From Streptomyces solicavernae (GTDB lineage: Bacteria > Actinomycetota > Actinomycetes > Streptomycetales > Streptomycetaceae): DNA of 64,000 nt. The stretch is taken from assembly GCF_029968095.1 (NCBI RefSeq), contig NZ_JASCIR010000019.1:1-64000 (forward strand), written 5' to 3'. This document shows positions 41,595 to 49,311 of this stretch, one piece after another; position 1 is the first letter of the stretch; every line of letters starts with the position of its first letter. The translations under genes were made by a program, and so were the position numbers. Below the pieces are notes generated by a model, which ran no database searches, was not told the origin of the DNA, and was given only the letters and a program-made list of their open reading frames with translations.

Positions 41595-41688
41595 CGGAAA
41601 GTTATCCGGTTCCGCCTTCGTAACCCCTTGCAAAGCGGATAGGAATCCGGTTCACTTGGGTCTCACGCAGGAAGCGGATAGCAGTCCG
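41595..41688. promoter_or_regulatory. Three TetR-type operators
   Basis: CGGAAAGTTATCCG (41595-41608), CGGATAGGAATCCG (41636-41649) and CGGATAGCAGTCCG (41675-41688) share the CGGA-N6-TCCG pattern and are spaced 41 and 39 bp apart, close to four helical turns. Confidence 0.75.
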
Positions 41689-41738
41689 TTTCTCTTGAGG
41701 GGGCCTCGTTCAGGGGCTGCGAGCGAAAGGGATCCACC

Positions 41739-42338
41739 ATGAGCGCCAAGATCGCCGTCATCTACTACTCCGCCACCGGTACGGTGCACCAGCTCGCCCA
41801 GGCCCTGGCCCAGGGCGCGGAGAAGGCGGGTGCCGAGGTCCGGCTGCGCCGCGCGGCAGAGCTCGCCCCGGACGCGGCGATCGACGCCAACCCCGCCTGG
41901 CGCGAGCACGTCGACGCCACCGAGGACCAAGTCGAGGTGGCCACCCTCGACGACCTGACCTGGGCGGACGGATACGCCTTCGGCTCCCCGACGCGGTACG
42001 GCAACGTCGCGTCCCAGCTCAAGCAGTTCATCGACTCGACCGGCGGCCTGTGGGCGCAGGGCACCTTCCAGGACAAGCCGTTCACCGGCTTCAGCAGCGC
42101 GCACAACGTGCACGGCGGCAACGAGTCCACGCTCCTCGCGCTCTACAACACGGCGCACCACTGGGGCTCGCTGATCGTCTCGCCCGGCTTCACGGACGCC
42201 TCGGTGTACGCGGCCGGCGGCAACCCCTACGGCACGGTGCACCCCGGCGGCGCCGGCCCGGTGTCCGACGCCGCCCTGGAAGCCGCCCGCTACCAGGGTG
42301 AACGCCTCGCCCGGCTCACGGCGAAGGTGGCGGCTTAA
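41739..42338 (+). CDS. wrbA: NAD(P)H:quinone oxidoreductase, WrbA type IV (199 aa)
   Basis: Flavodoxin-like fold with the FMN loop YYSATGTVHQLAQ, the PTRYGN segment (GSPTRYGNVASQLKQFID) and the FSSAHNVHGGNESTLL region of WrbA proteins. It makes two-electron reductions of quinones and so avoids semiquinone radicals. AAAGGGA precedes ATG 41739. Likely repressed by the divergent TetR protein and induced by quinones or similar electrophiles. Confidence 0.92.
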   Translation: MSAKIAVIYYSATGTVHQLAQALAQGAEKAGAEVRLRRAAELAPDAAIDANPAWREHVDATEDQVEVATLDDLTWADGYAFGSPTRYGNVASQLKQFIDSTGGLWAQGTFQDKPFTGFSSAHNVHGGNESTLLALYNTAHHWGSLIVSPGFTDASVYAAGGNPYGTVHPGGAGPVSDAALEAARYQGERLARLTAKVAA

Positions 42339-42380
42339 GAGCGCGCAGGGACCGGGCCCCGCGCGTCACCCGCCGTACCC

Positions 42381-42455
42381 GCGCCATGCGCGTCGCCTGC
42401 GCCATGCGCGTCACCCGCGCCATGCGCGTCACCTGTGCCATGCGCGTGCGACGTG
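42381..42455. repeat. 18-bp tandem repeat after wrbA
   Basis: GCCATGCGCGTCACCCGC units, four copies with slight changes, between the convergent wrbA and flavin monooxygenase genes. Confidence 0.7.
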
Positions 42456-42458
42456 GCG

Positions 42459-44057
42459 TCACCCGCGCTCGAACCGGACGCCCCGGTCCGCCACCGGCCT
42501 GTGCCGCAGCAGCCGTACGTCCCGCGGGTAGTTCTGGTTGAGCCGCCACGGCGCCGTCGCCCCCTGCTTCGGCAGCGCGTCGATGGAGCGCCGCACGTAC
42601 CCCGAGGCCAGATCGATCAGCGGCCGCAACTCGCCGCCGTCATCCGGCAGCAGGGGCGTGCAGGTGCGGTAGCCGTGCCGGTCCATGTGCGCGAGCAGAC
42701 GGCAGACGTACGTCGCGACGAGATCGGCCTTCAAGGTCCAGGACGCGTTGGTGTAGCCGATGGTCAGCGCGAAGTTGGGCACGCCGGACAGCATCATCCC
42801 CTTGTACGCGACCGTGTCCGCGACCTCCGTCTCCTTGCCGTCGACGATCAGCCCCATCCCGCCTATCGCCAGCAGATTCAGGCCCGTCGCCGTCACCACC
42901 ACGTCGGCGTCCAGCTCCTCGCCCGAGCCGAGCCGCACCCCGGTCGGCGTGAAACCGGCGACCGCGTCCGTCACCACGGAGGCGCGGCGCCTGCGGATCG
43001 CCTTGAACAGATCCCCGTCGGGCGCGATGCACAGCCGCTGGTCCCAGGGCCCGTAACTCGGCCGGAAGTGCGTGTCCACGTCGTACCCGCTGGGCAGTTG
43101 ACGGCGCGCGGCCCGGCGCAGCGCGCCCGCGACGAACCCCGGGGCACGGCGGCTGAGCTGGAAGTTGGCGACGGCGAGCAGCGCGTTCTTCCAGCGCAGC
43201 GCGCTGCCCGCGGTGCGGCGCGGCAGGATCCGGTTCAGCGGGCGCGCGAACACGTCGTTCGACGGCAGTGCGAGGACATGGCTCGGCGAGCGCTGCACCA
43301 TCGTCACGTGGGCCGCCGTCCCGGCGAGCGCGGGCACGAGCGTCACCGCCGTCGCCCCGCTGCCGATCACCACGATCCGCTTCCCGGCGTGGTCCAGGCC
43401 CTCCGGCCAGTGCTGCGGGTGCACAACCTGCCCGCCGTACGAGCCGATGCCGGGGAAGTCCGGCGTGTACCCCTCGTCGTAGCGGTAGTAGCCGGCACAG
43501 GCGAAGAGGAACGTGCAGGTCAGCCGCGTGTCCGGGGTGCCGTCGGCGTGGCTCGCGGTCACCGTCCACCGGCCCTCCACCGATGACCACTCGGCCCGGG
43601 TCACGCGATGCCCGAACCGGATCGCCCGGTCCACGCCGTACGCACGCGCGGTCTCCTCGATGTACGCGCGGATCGAGGCGCCGTCGACGATGGCCCGCGC
43701 CTCAGTCCACGGCCGGAAGGAGTAGCCGAGCGTGTGCATGTCCGAGTCCGAGCGCACGCCCGGGTACCTGAACAGGTCCCAGGTCCCGCCGATCGCCTCC
43801 CGCCCCTCCAGCACGGCGAAGCTCTTGCCCGGGGCGCTGCGCCGCAGATGACAGGCCGCACCGACGCCGGAGAGCCCGGCGCCGACGATGAGGACGTCGA
43901 CATGCTCGGGTTCCGGGGCGGGCGCATCGGCTGCGGGACCGGGCGCGGGCTTCGGCGCGACCTTGCCGTGTATCCGGTCGGCGTGCTGCCCGTGCTGCCC
44001 GTGCTGCCCGTGCTGCCCGTGCTGCCTGTCCTGCCCGTCCTGCGGTGGTTGCGGCAT
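42459..44057 (-). CDS. FAD-dependent Baeyer-Villiger-type monooxygenase (532 aa)
   Basis: Two dinucleotide-binding motifs (VLIVGAGLSGVGAACHLRR for FAD and VVIGSGATAVTLVPAL for NADPH) frame a Baeyer-Villiger fingerprint in which Tyr replaces the first Phe (SYGGQVVHPQHWP). GGTWDLFRYPGVRSDSDMHT is the family's substrate-entry region. It should oxygenate ketones or heteroatoms. Residues 11-28 are a HGQ tandem repeat and residues 33-50 a Pro/Ala linker. The downstream neighbour is convergent wrbA. No own regulator is evident. Confidence 0.88.
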   Translation of the reverse strand: MPQPPQDGQDRQHGQHGQHGQHGQHADRIHGKVAPKPAPGPAADAPAPEPEHVDVLIVGAGLSGVGAACHLRRSAPGKSFAVLEGREAIGGTWDLFRYPGVRSDSDMHTLGYSFRPWTEARAIVDGASIRAYIEETARAYGVDRAIRFGHRVTRAEWSSVEGRWTVTASHADGTPDTRLTCTFLFACAGYYRYDEGYTPDFPGIGSYGGQVVHPQHWPEGLDHAGKRIVVIGSGATAVTLVPALAGTAAHVTMVQRSPSHVLALPSNDVFARPLNRILPRRTAGSALRWKNALLAVANFQLSRRAPGFVAGALRRAARRQLPSGYDVDTHFRPSYGPWDQRLCIAPDGDLFKAIRRRRASVVTDAVAGFTPTGVRLGSGEELDADVVVTATGLNLLAIGGMGLIVDGKETEVADTVAYKGMMLSGVPNFALTIGYTNASWTLKADLVATYVCRLLAHMDRHGYRTCTPLLPDDGGELRPLIDLASGYVRRSIDALPKQGATAPWRLNQNYPRDVRLLRHRPVADRGVRFERG

Positions 44058-44114
44058 TTCGTCTCCCGGCCGGAGGGGTGGAGTGCCAGTTCACCGGGTC
44101 GGCGCGGCCGCGCG

Positions 44115-45257
44115 CTACCCCTGGTCGACCGAGCCCGAAGCCCCGCTCTTTGTCCGTGTACGCCGTACCGGTCCGGCCCACCGTGTGGTATCCGTACGCC
44201 GCGCCCATCCCGTACGGGCCGATCCCGTACGGGCCGATCCCGAACGCGCCGATCCCGAACGCGCCGATCCCATCCGCACCGCCCCAATGCTCGCCGTGAC
44301 CACCAGCGCGATGGCCAGCCACTGCGTGACCGCCAACTCCTGCCCGAGGACGAGCAGTCCGGCCAGCGCGGCGACCGCGGGCGCGAGGCTCATCAGGACG
44401 GCGAACGTCGACGCGGGCAGTCGGCGCAGCGCGAACAGCTCCAGGGAGTACGGCAGCCCGGAGGACATCGCGGCGAGCGCGAGCCCCAGCGCCAGCGTCG
44501 ACGGCACGATCAGGGCTGCGCCCGCGCTGGCCACCCCGATCGGCAGGCTGACCAGGGCCGCCACACTCATCGCGAGCGCCAGCCCGTCCGCCCGAGGGAA
44601 CCTCGCCCCGGCCCGCGCGCTCATCAGGATGTACGCGGCCCACATCGCGCCGGCGCCGAGCGCGAACGCGGCACCGGTCAGGTCCATCCGGCCGAAGCCG
44701 CCCTCGCCGAGCAGGAACACCCCGGCCAGGGCGAGCGCGGCCCACAGCAGGCTGGCGAGCCGACGCGAGGTGACCACGGACAGCGCGAGCGGGCCGAGTA
44801 CTTCGAGCGTCACCGCCGGGCCGAGCGGCATCCGCTCGATGGCCTGGTAGAACAGCGTGTTCATCCCGCCGAGCGCAATCCCGAAGCCGCACACCACGGC
44901 CCAGTCCGACCGGCTGTGCCCGCGCAGCCGGGGCCGGCACACGACGAGCAGCAGCACCGCCGAGAGCACCAGCCGCAGCGTGACGATCCCGAGGGCGCCG
45001 GCCCGCGGGAACAGCAGCGCGGCGACCGCCGAGCCGAACTGTGTCGACAGCGCCCCCGCCACCACCAGCCCCACCCCGACCAGCCGCTCCCGCCCGGCCA
45101 CCGGCGACGTATGCCCCCCGGCCACACCCACGGATGCGGACACGGAGCCAGCGCCTGCTCCGGAGTCGGCGTCTGCTCCGGACCCGGCGCCGGAGGAGGC
45201 AAGTGTGGTGGCAGGTGCGGCAGCGGGGGTGGAGCGTGAGGCGGCGGGCGTCGTCAT
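44115..45257 (-). CDS. EamA-family (DMT) transporter (380 aa)
   Basis: Ten membrane helices in two EamA halves (VVAGALSTQFGSAVAALLFP, LEVLGPLALSVVTSRRLASL; MWAAYILMSARAGARF, FAVLMSLAPAVAALAGLLVL), related to RhtA-type amino acid or metabolite exporters. Both ends carry low-complexity tails: Ser/Ala/Gly at the N-terminus and 15-bp DNA repeats giving GSARS/GSART units at the C-terminus (44205-44285). It diverges from a LysR gene 98 bp away, a pairing that suggests control by that regulator. Confidence 0.88.
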   Translation of the reverse strand: MTTPAASRSTPAAAPATTLASSGAGSGADADSGAGAGSVSASVGVAGGHTSPVAGRERLVGVGLVVAGALSTQFGSAVAALLFPRAGALGIVTLRLVLSAVLLLVVCRPRLRGHSRSDWAVVCGFGIALGGMNTLFYQAIERMPLGPAVTLEVLGPLALSVVTSRRLASLLWAALALAGVFLLGEGGFGRMDLTGAAFALGAGAMWAAYILMSARAGARFPRADGLALAMSVAALVSLPIGVASAGAALIVPSTLALGLALAAMSSGLPYSLELFALRRLPASTFAVLMSLAPAVAALAGLLVLGQELAVTQWLAIALVVTASIGAVRMGSARSGSARSGSARTGSARTGWARRTDTTRWAGPVRRTRTKSGASGSVDQG

Positions 45258-45355
45258 GCCGTCCACGCTACGGAGCGCCCCCTTCCAGGTGAAATGCACA
45301 ACGACCCGTGGTTATGCTCGGCACGCATGACCGTACGAGGGGAGTCGCCAAGCCC

Positions 45356-46228
45356 ATGGCCGTGGAACTGCGACACCTGCGCTGCTTCCTCACGATCGCC
45401 GAGGCCGGCACGATCACCCGCGCCGCTGCCCGTCTGCACATGAGCCAGCCCGCCCTCTCCCGCACCCTGCGCGCTCTCGAAGAACATCTCGGCGCCCGGC
45501 TCGTCGACCGTTCCACGCACCACCTCGAACTCACCCCGGAGGGGCGGGTGTTCCGCGACCGGGCGGCCGCGGCCGTCGCCGCCGTGGATGCCGCCCTCGA
45601 CCCGGGCGCCCTGGCCCCCTGGCCGCTGCGCCTCGGCCACACCGGCCCCGCGCTCGGCGAGCACACCTCGGAGCTCCTGCGCCGCTGGGACCGACGGCAC
45701 CCCGAGACGCCCCTGGAGCTGCTCCGTATCGACGACCGCACGGCCGGGCTCACCCAGGGCAGGGCCGACGTCGCCCTGCTGCGCGCCCCGCTGCTCGCCC
45801 CCGGGTTCGTCAGCGAGCCGCTGCTCACCGAGCGCCGGGTCGCCGTCGTGGCCGCCGACAGCGAGCTCGCCGGGCGCCCCGAGCTGACCCTGGCGGAGCT
45901 CGCGGACCAGCCCGTCGCGATCAACACGGTCTCCGGCATCACCAACCTCGACCTGTGGCCCGCCACCCGACGTCCCACATCGGTCGTGTCGGTGACCAAC
46001 ACCGACGACTGGCACGCCGCGATCGCCGCCGGCCGCGCCATCGGAGTCACCCCCGAATCCACTCCCCGTACGAACGCCCACCCCGCGGTCGTCTATCGCC
46101 CCCTCGTCGACGCCCCCGACGTCCCGGTCCTGCTCGCCTGGCGTGAACGGGGCGGCCATCCGGCGGTCCAGGACCTGGTGGCCCTGGCCCGCGAGACGGT
46201 CGCGCCCCGAACACCCGGCATCCCCTGA
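45356..46228 (+). CDS. LysR-family regulator (290 aa)
   Basis: A LysR helix-turn-helix (LRCFLTIAEAGTITRAAARL, HMSQPALSRTLRALEEHLGA) is followed by a substrate-binding domain (PLRLGHTGPALGEHTSELLR onward). It probably controls the divergent EamA transporter. ATG 45356 gives the usual VELRHLRCF start; GTG 45362 is an alternative. The 3' flank has three CCCTGATCAC units (46223-46270). Confidence 0.88.
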   Translation: MAVELRHLRCFLTIAEAGTITRAAARLHMSQPALSRTLRALEEHLGARLVDRSTHHLELTPEGRVFRDRAAAAVAAVDAALDPGALAPWPLRLGHTGPALGEHTSELLRRWDRRHPETPLELLRIDDRTAGLTQGRADVALLRAPLLAPGFVSEPLLTERRVAVVAADSELAGRPELTLAELADQPVAINTVSGITNLDLWPATRRPTSVVSVTNTDDWHAAIAAGRAIGVTPESTPRTNAHPAVVYRPLVDAPDVPVLLAWRERGGHPAVQDLVALARETVAPRTPGIP

Positions 46229-46322
46229 TCACCCGGCGTCCCCTGATCACCCTGCTGCCCCCTGATCACTTCACGGTCCCCCGGCAGCCCCTCCGAAGCC
46301 CCCGCCTCGCCCCCGACCCGCC

Positions 46323-46739
46323 TCAGCCCTGCGGCTCGCTGATGTTGACCATCCACGGCACGCCGAACTTGTCCGTGCACATGCCGAAGACGTCACCCCA
46401 CATCTGCTTGTCCAGGGGCACGGCCACGTTGCCGTCGGCGGAGAGCTTCTCCCAGTACGCGCGGAGCTCGGCGTCGTCCTCGCCGCTGAGGCTCACCGAG
46501 AAGTTGGTGCCCGCCTTGTACTCCATGCCGGGCGGGTTGTCCGCGCCCATGAGCGTGAAGCCGCTCGGGGTCTGCAGCATGCCGTGCATGATCTTGTCGC
46601 CGTCGATGCCCTCGGCCTGGCCGCCCAGCTCACCGAAGGTGTGCAGCGAGAGCGTGCCGCCGAAGACCTCTTTGTAGAACTCCATCGCCTGCCGGGCGTC
46701 GCCGTCGTAGCTGAGGTACGGATTGAGGAGCGAAGCCAT
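46323..46739 (-). CDS. VOC/PhnB-like protein (138 aa)
   Basis: Single-domain VOC fold of the PhnB-like group: LNPYLSYDGDARQAMEFYKE, VFGGTLSLHTFGE, TLMGADNPPGM and the C-terminal WGDVFGMCTDKFGVPWMVNI. Members often have no enzymatic activity assigned. GGGAGG before ATG 46739 fixes the start. It stands alone. Confidence 0.88.
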   Translation of the reverse strand: MASLLNPYLSYDGDARQAMEFYKEVFGGTLSLHTFGELGGQAEGIDGDKIMHGMLQTPSGFTLMGADNPPGMEYKAGTNFSVSLSGEDDAELRAYWEKLSADGNVAVPLDKQMWGDVFGMCTDKFGVPWMVNISEPQG

Positions 46740-46949
46740 GAAAACCTCCCAAATCGGGATCAAGCCAGCTGATGACCTCAGGCTAGTCGGGGCCACTGAC
46801 AACGGCCTCTCGGTGCGGGCGGATCAGCCCGCCCCGAGCGCCACGGCGACCGCCCGGCCGACGTAGCCGAGGCTCACCGCGAGCCGCGCCGCCACCCCGG
46901 CCGGCCGCCGCCCACGCTCCGACCCCGGCCCGGCCCCGTACGCCTCGAT

Positions 46950-47505
46950 CCGCACGTGGTGAGACGCCTGCTCGCAGCTCTCGGTCCGGCCACCGCCGCC
47001 GACGCCGCTGAGCCCGCAGCCCCGCAGCCCCCCGTGCCGCCCGCAGCCCCGCAGCTCCCGCAGCCCCCGTACCGACCGACCTGGCCGCGGCCCACGGCGA
47101 ACGCCGCGCCCAGCCGCGTGCGCACACGGGGGCCGAACCCGCCCTGGACGCGCGCGTGCTGCACGCTGTGCGAGAGGCCGCCCGCCCCGTCCGTCCGCCC
47201 CGCCCCGCGCGTGCCGCTGGACGCGATCGCCGCGGACGTCGGTCTCTCCCCGCCCCGGCTGTGCGGCTCGGCCTGGTCCGGGAGTCGGTGGGAGTCCCGC
47301 TCGTCCTGGTGCGCCGCTTGGCCCGCCTGCGCGAGGCGACCGCCGCCCTCCCGCACACCTTTGCGGCCGATTCCGCCGCCGCGGCGGGCTGCGCCGACCC
47401 AGCCCCGCCTGACCCGCACCTCCCGCACCTCCCGCCCCCCCACACCTCCCGCACCTCCCGCACCCCCCACACCCAGGGCTCCCTCCGGGCGCACGATCCG
47501 GCATA
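46950..47505 (+). pseudogene. Degenerate AraC-type regulator
   Basis: Reading across frames gives the helix-turn-helix order of an AraC protein: PLDAIAADVGLSPPRL in one frame (to about 47260), VRESVGVPLVLVRRLARLR and ATAALPHTFAADSAAAAG in a second (to about 47395), and QPRLTRTSRTS back in the first. At least two compensating frameshifts interrupt it. The end is overrun by ACCTCCCGC repeats (47410-47470) and the N-terminal region is Pro/Ala simple sequence. No intact frame covers it. Confidence 0.5.
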
Positions 47506-47520
47506 GTTCGCCACCCGAAC
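47506..47520. promoter_or_regulatory. MarR operator, GTTCG-N5-CGAAC (autoregulatory)
   Basis: GTTCGCCACCCGAAC, flanked by matching TA/TA, lies 30 bp upstream of the MarR start codon. The same GTTCG-N5-CGAAC pattern occurs twice in front of the next gene. Confidence 0.75.
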
Positions 47521-47550
47521 TACCCGCATTACCGGTGATAAGCTGGCCGA

Positions 47551-48096
47551 ATGGAGAAGCAGGAGAACGGCCGGATCGGAATCGTGGCCGCCCTGGTGCG
47601 TTCCTCGTTCCTGGTGAATGCCGTGTACGCGGAGTCGGGCCGGGAGTACGGAGTCACCCCGCAGCAGGGGCAGTTGCTGTGCGTCCTGATGGGGCGGCCG
47701 TACGGTATGGGCGAGTTGGGCGCGACGTTGCGTCTCGCCAAGTCGAGCCTGACCGGCCTGGTGGACCGCACCGAGCGCAACGGCCTGGTCCGGCGCGAAC
47801 CGGACCCGCGTGACACCCGCGCGGTGCGCGTCGCACTCACCCGCCAAGGCGCCGATCTCGCGAAGGAGTTCTACGACGCGACCTGCCGGCGCATCGACGA
47901 ACTGCCCACGAGCCTCACGCCGGACGAGCGCGAGACGCTGACGGTCCTCCTCGCCCGCGTCGTGCAGGACAACGAGGTCCCGGTGGTCTTTGGATCCCCC
48001 GGCGAGCCCGGCCCCGGCCTCGGCCCCGGACCTGGTTCCGGCCCCGGCCCTGGCCTCGGCCCTGGCCGCCCTGGCCCTGGCAGTAGCAAAGCCTGA
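47551..48096 (+). CDS. MarR-family regulator (181 aa)
   Basis: MarR winged helix: TPQQGQLLCVLMGRPYGMGE, LGATLRLAKSSLTGLVDRTE and the wing REPDPRDTRAVRVALTRQG. Conserved operators show it controls itself and the flavin-dependent oxidoreductase downstream. The C-terminal 30 residues are a GPG-type repeat tail (48000-48080) absent from the family. Confidence 0.9.
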   Translation: MEKQENGRIGIVAALVRSSFLVNAVYAESGREYGVTPQQGQLLCVLMGRPYGMGELGATLRLAKSSLTGLVDRTERNGLVRREPDPRDTRAVRVALTRQGADLAKEFYDATCRRIDELPTSLTPDERETLTVLLARVVQDNEVPVVFGSPGEPGPGLGPGPGSGPGPGLGPGRPGPGSSKA

Positions 48097-48139
48097 GGCT
48101 GCCCGGCCGGTCGCCGATCACCGAAAGGGGAGGATTGCA

Positions 48140-48176
48140 GTTCGTGCCACGAACAAATATGGTTCGTAATGCGAAC
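48140..48176. promoter_or_regulatory. Twin MarR operators before the LLM gene
   Basis: GTTCGTGCCACGAAC (48140-48154) and GTTCGTAATGCGAAC (48162-48176), 22 bp apart and thus on one helix face, within a larger GCAGTTCG...CGAACTGC symmetry (48137-48179). Confidence 0.8.
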
Positions 48177-48241
48177 TGCACCCTCCCCCCGTACACCCGG
48201 GTTTCGGCAAGGCGACTCCCACTCCGACGGAAGGCAGCGCG

Positions 48242-49195
48242 GTGTCCGTACAAAAAGCAGTGCCCACACAAGAGGTCGTTTTCGGCTTCGGCGCCCATAG
48301 CAACGTTCCGGACGGCCCGGAGCTGCTGCGCATGGTCCAGCAGGCCGACCGCGACGGACTCGACCACTTCTCCCTCTCGGACCACCCGTACCTCGGCGAA
48401 CGCCTCGACGCGTACGCATCGCTCGGCTTCCTCCTCGGGCGCACGAGCCGGATCTCGGGCTTCGCCAACGTGACCAACCTGCCGACCCGGCCGGCGCCCC
48501 TGCTGGCGCGGGCCGTGACCTCGCTGTCGGCGCTCTCCGGCGGCCGCGTCGTACTCGGCATGGGCGCGGGCGGGCTGTGGGACCGGATCGCCGACATGGG
48601 CGTGGAGCGGCTCTCGCCCGGCCAGGCGGTGGAGGCCTTCGAGGAGGCGATCGTGCTGGTCAAGAAGTTGTCCGGCGGCGGCCCTCCGGTCACCTTCGAG
48701 GGGCGCCACTACCGGGTGCGCGAGATCGAGCCGTCGCCGGTGGCCGCGCCCCCGGTGTGGACGGGTTCGGTCGGCCGCAAGTCGCTGGCCGCCACCGGCC
48801 GGGTGGCCGACGGCTGGATCCCCGGTCACGCGGCGGACTGGCTCAGCGAGCGCTACCGGACGTCGCGTCCGCTCGTCGACGAGGCGGCCGAGTCCGTGGG
48901 CCGCGACCCCCGCGAGATCCGCACGGTCTTCAACCTCCCCGGCCGCATCACCGACCAGCCGCTGACCCGCACGCGCGACGCCGACGGCCGCTGGACCGGC
49001 GGCTCCCCGGACCAGTGGATCGACGAACTGACCACCGCCGTCCTCGACCACGGAGCCGCCGGCTTCACCCTCTTCGCGGCGGACCACGGCCCGCAGGACA
49101 CCGTCTCGCTCGCCCGCTGGTCGGCCGAGATCGCCCCTGCGGTACGCGAAGCGGTGACAGCGGTACGCGAAGCAGTGACAAAGGAGACCAACTGA
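48242..49195 (+). CDS. LLM-class flavin-dependent oxidoreductase (317 aa)
   Basis: Luciferase-like TIM-barrel: FGFGAHSNVPDGPELLRMVQ, FSLSDHPYLGERLDAYASL, ALSGGRVVLGMGAGGLWDRI and WTGSVGRKSLAATGRVADGW. It uses FMNH2 or F420; which one cannot be told. GTG 48242. Control by the upstream MarR protein is supported by two operators. The last residues are a duplicated VREAVTA/VREAVTK unit from a 21-bp DNA repeat. Confidence 0.9.
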   Translation: MSVQKAVPTQEVVFGFGAHSNVPDGPELLRMVQQADRDGLDHFSLSDHPYLGERLDAYASLGFLLGRTSRISGFANVTNLPTRPAPLLARAVTSLSALSGGRVVLGMGAGGLWDRIADMGVERLSPGQAVEAFEEAIVLVKKLSGGGPPVTFEGRHYRVREIEPSPVAAPPVWTGSVGRKSLAATGRVADGWIPGHAADWLSERYRTSRPLVDEAAESVGRDPREIRTVFNLPGRITDQPLTRTRDADGRWTGGSPDQWIDELTTAVLDHGAAGFTLFAADHGPQDTVSLARWSAEIAPAVREAVTAVREAVTKETN

Positions 49196-49311
49196 CGCCC
49201 ACCACTGCCGCGTTCACACCGCACAACGTCGAAGGCCCCACTCCCAGACATCCGCCCCGGCCCGCCACTTCGCTGTGGGCGACAGTCTCGCCAGAGATAC
49301 TGTCGCTGTCG

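Noticed and set aside
41739..42338. LanD-type decarboxylase for the lanthipeptide
   Set aside because: It is flavodoxin-like, but has WrbA motifs, lies 8 kb away and has its own TetR regulator.
46824..47504. 226-codon minus frame rich in Gly/Arg
   Set aside because: Simple-sequence shadow; the plus strand shows AraC-like blocks instead.
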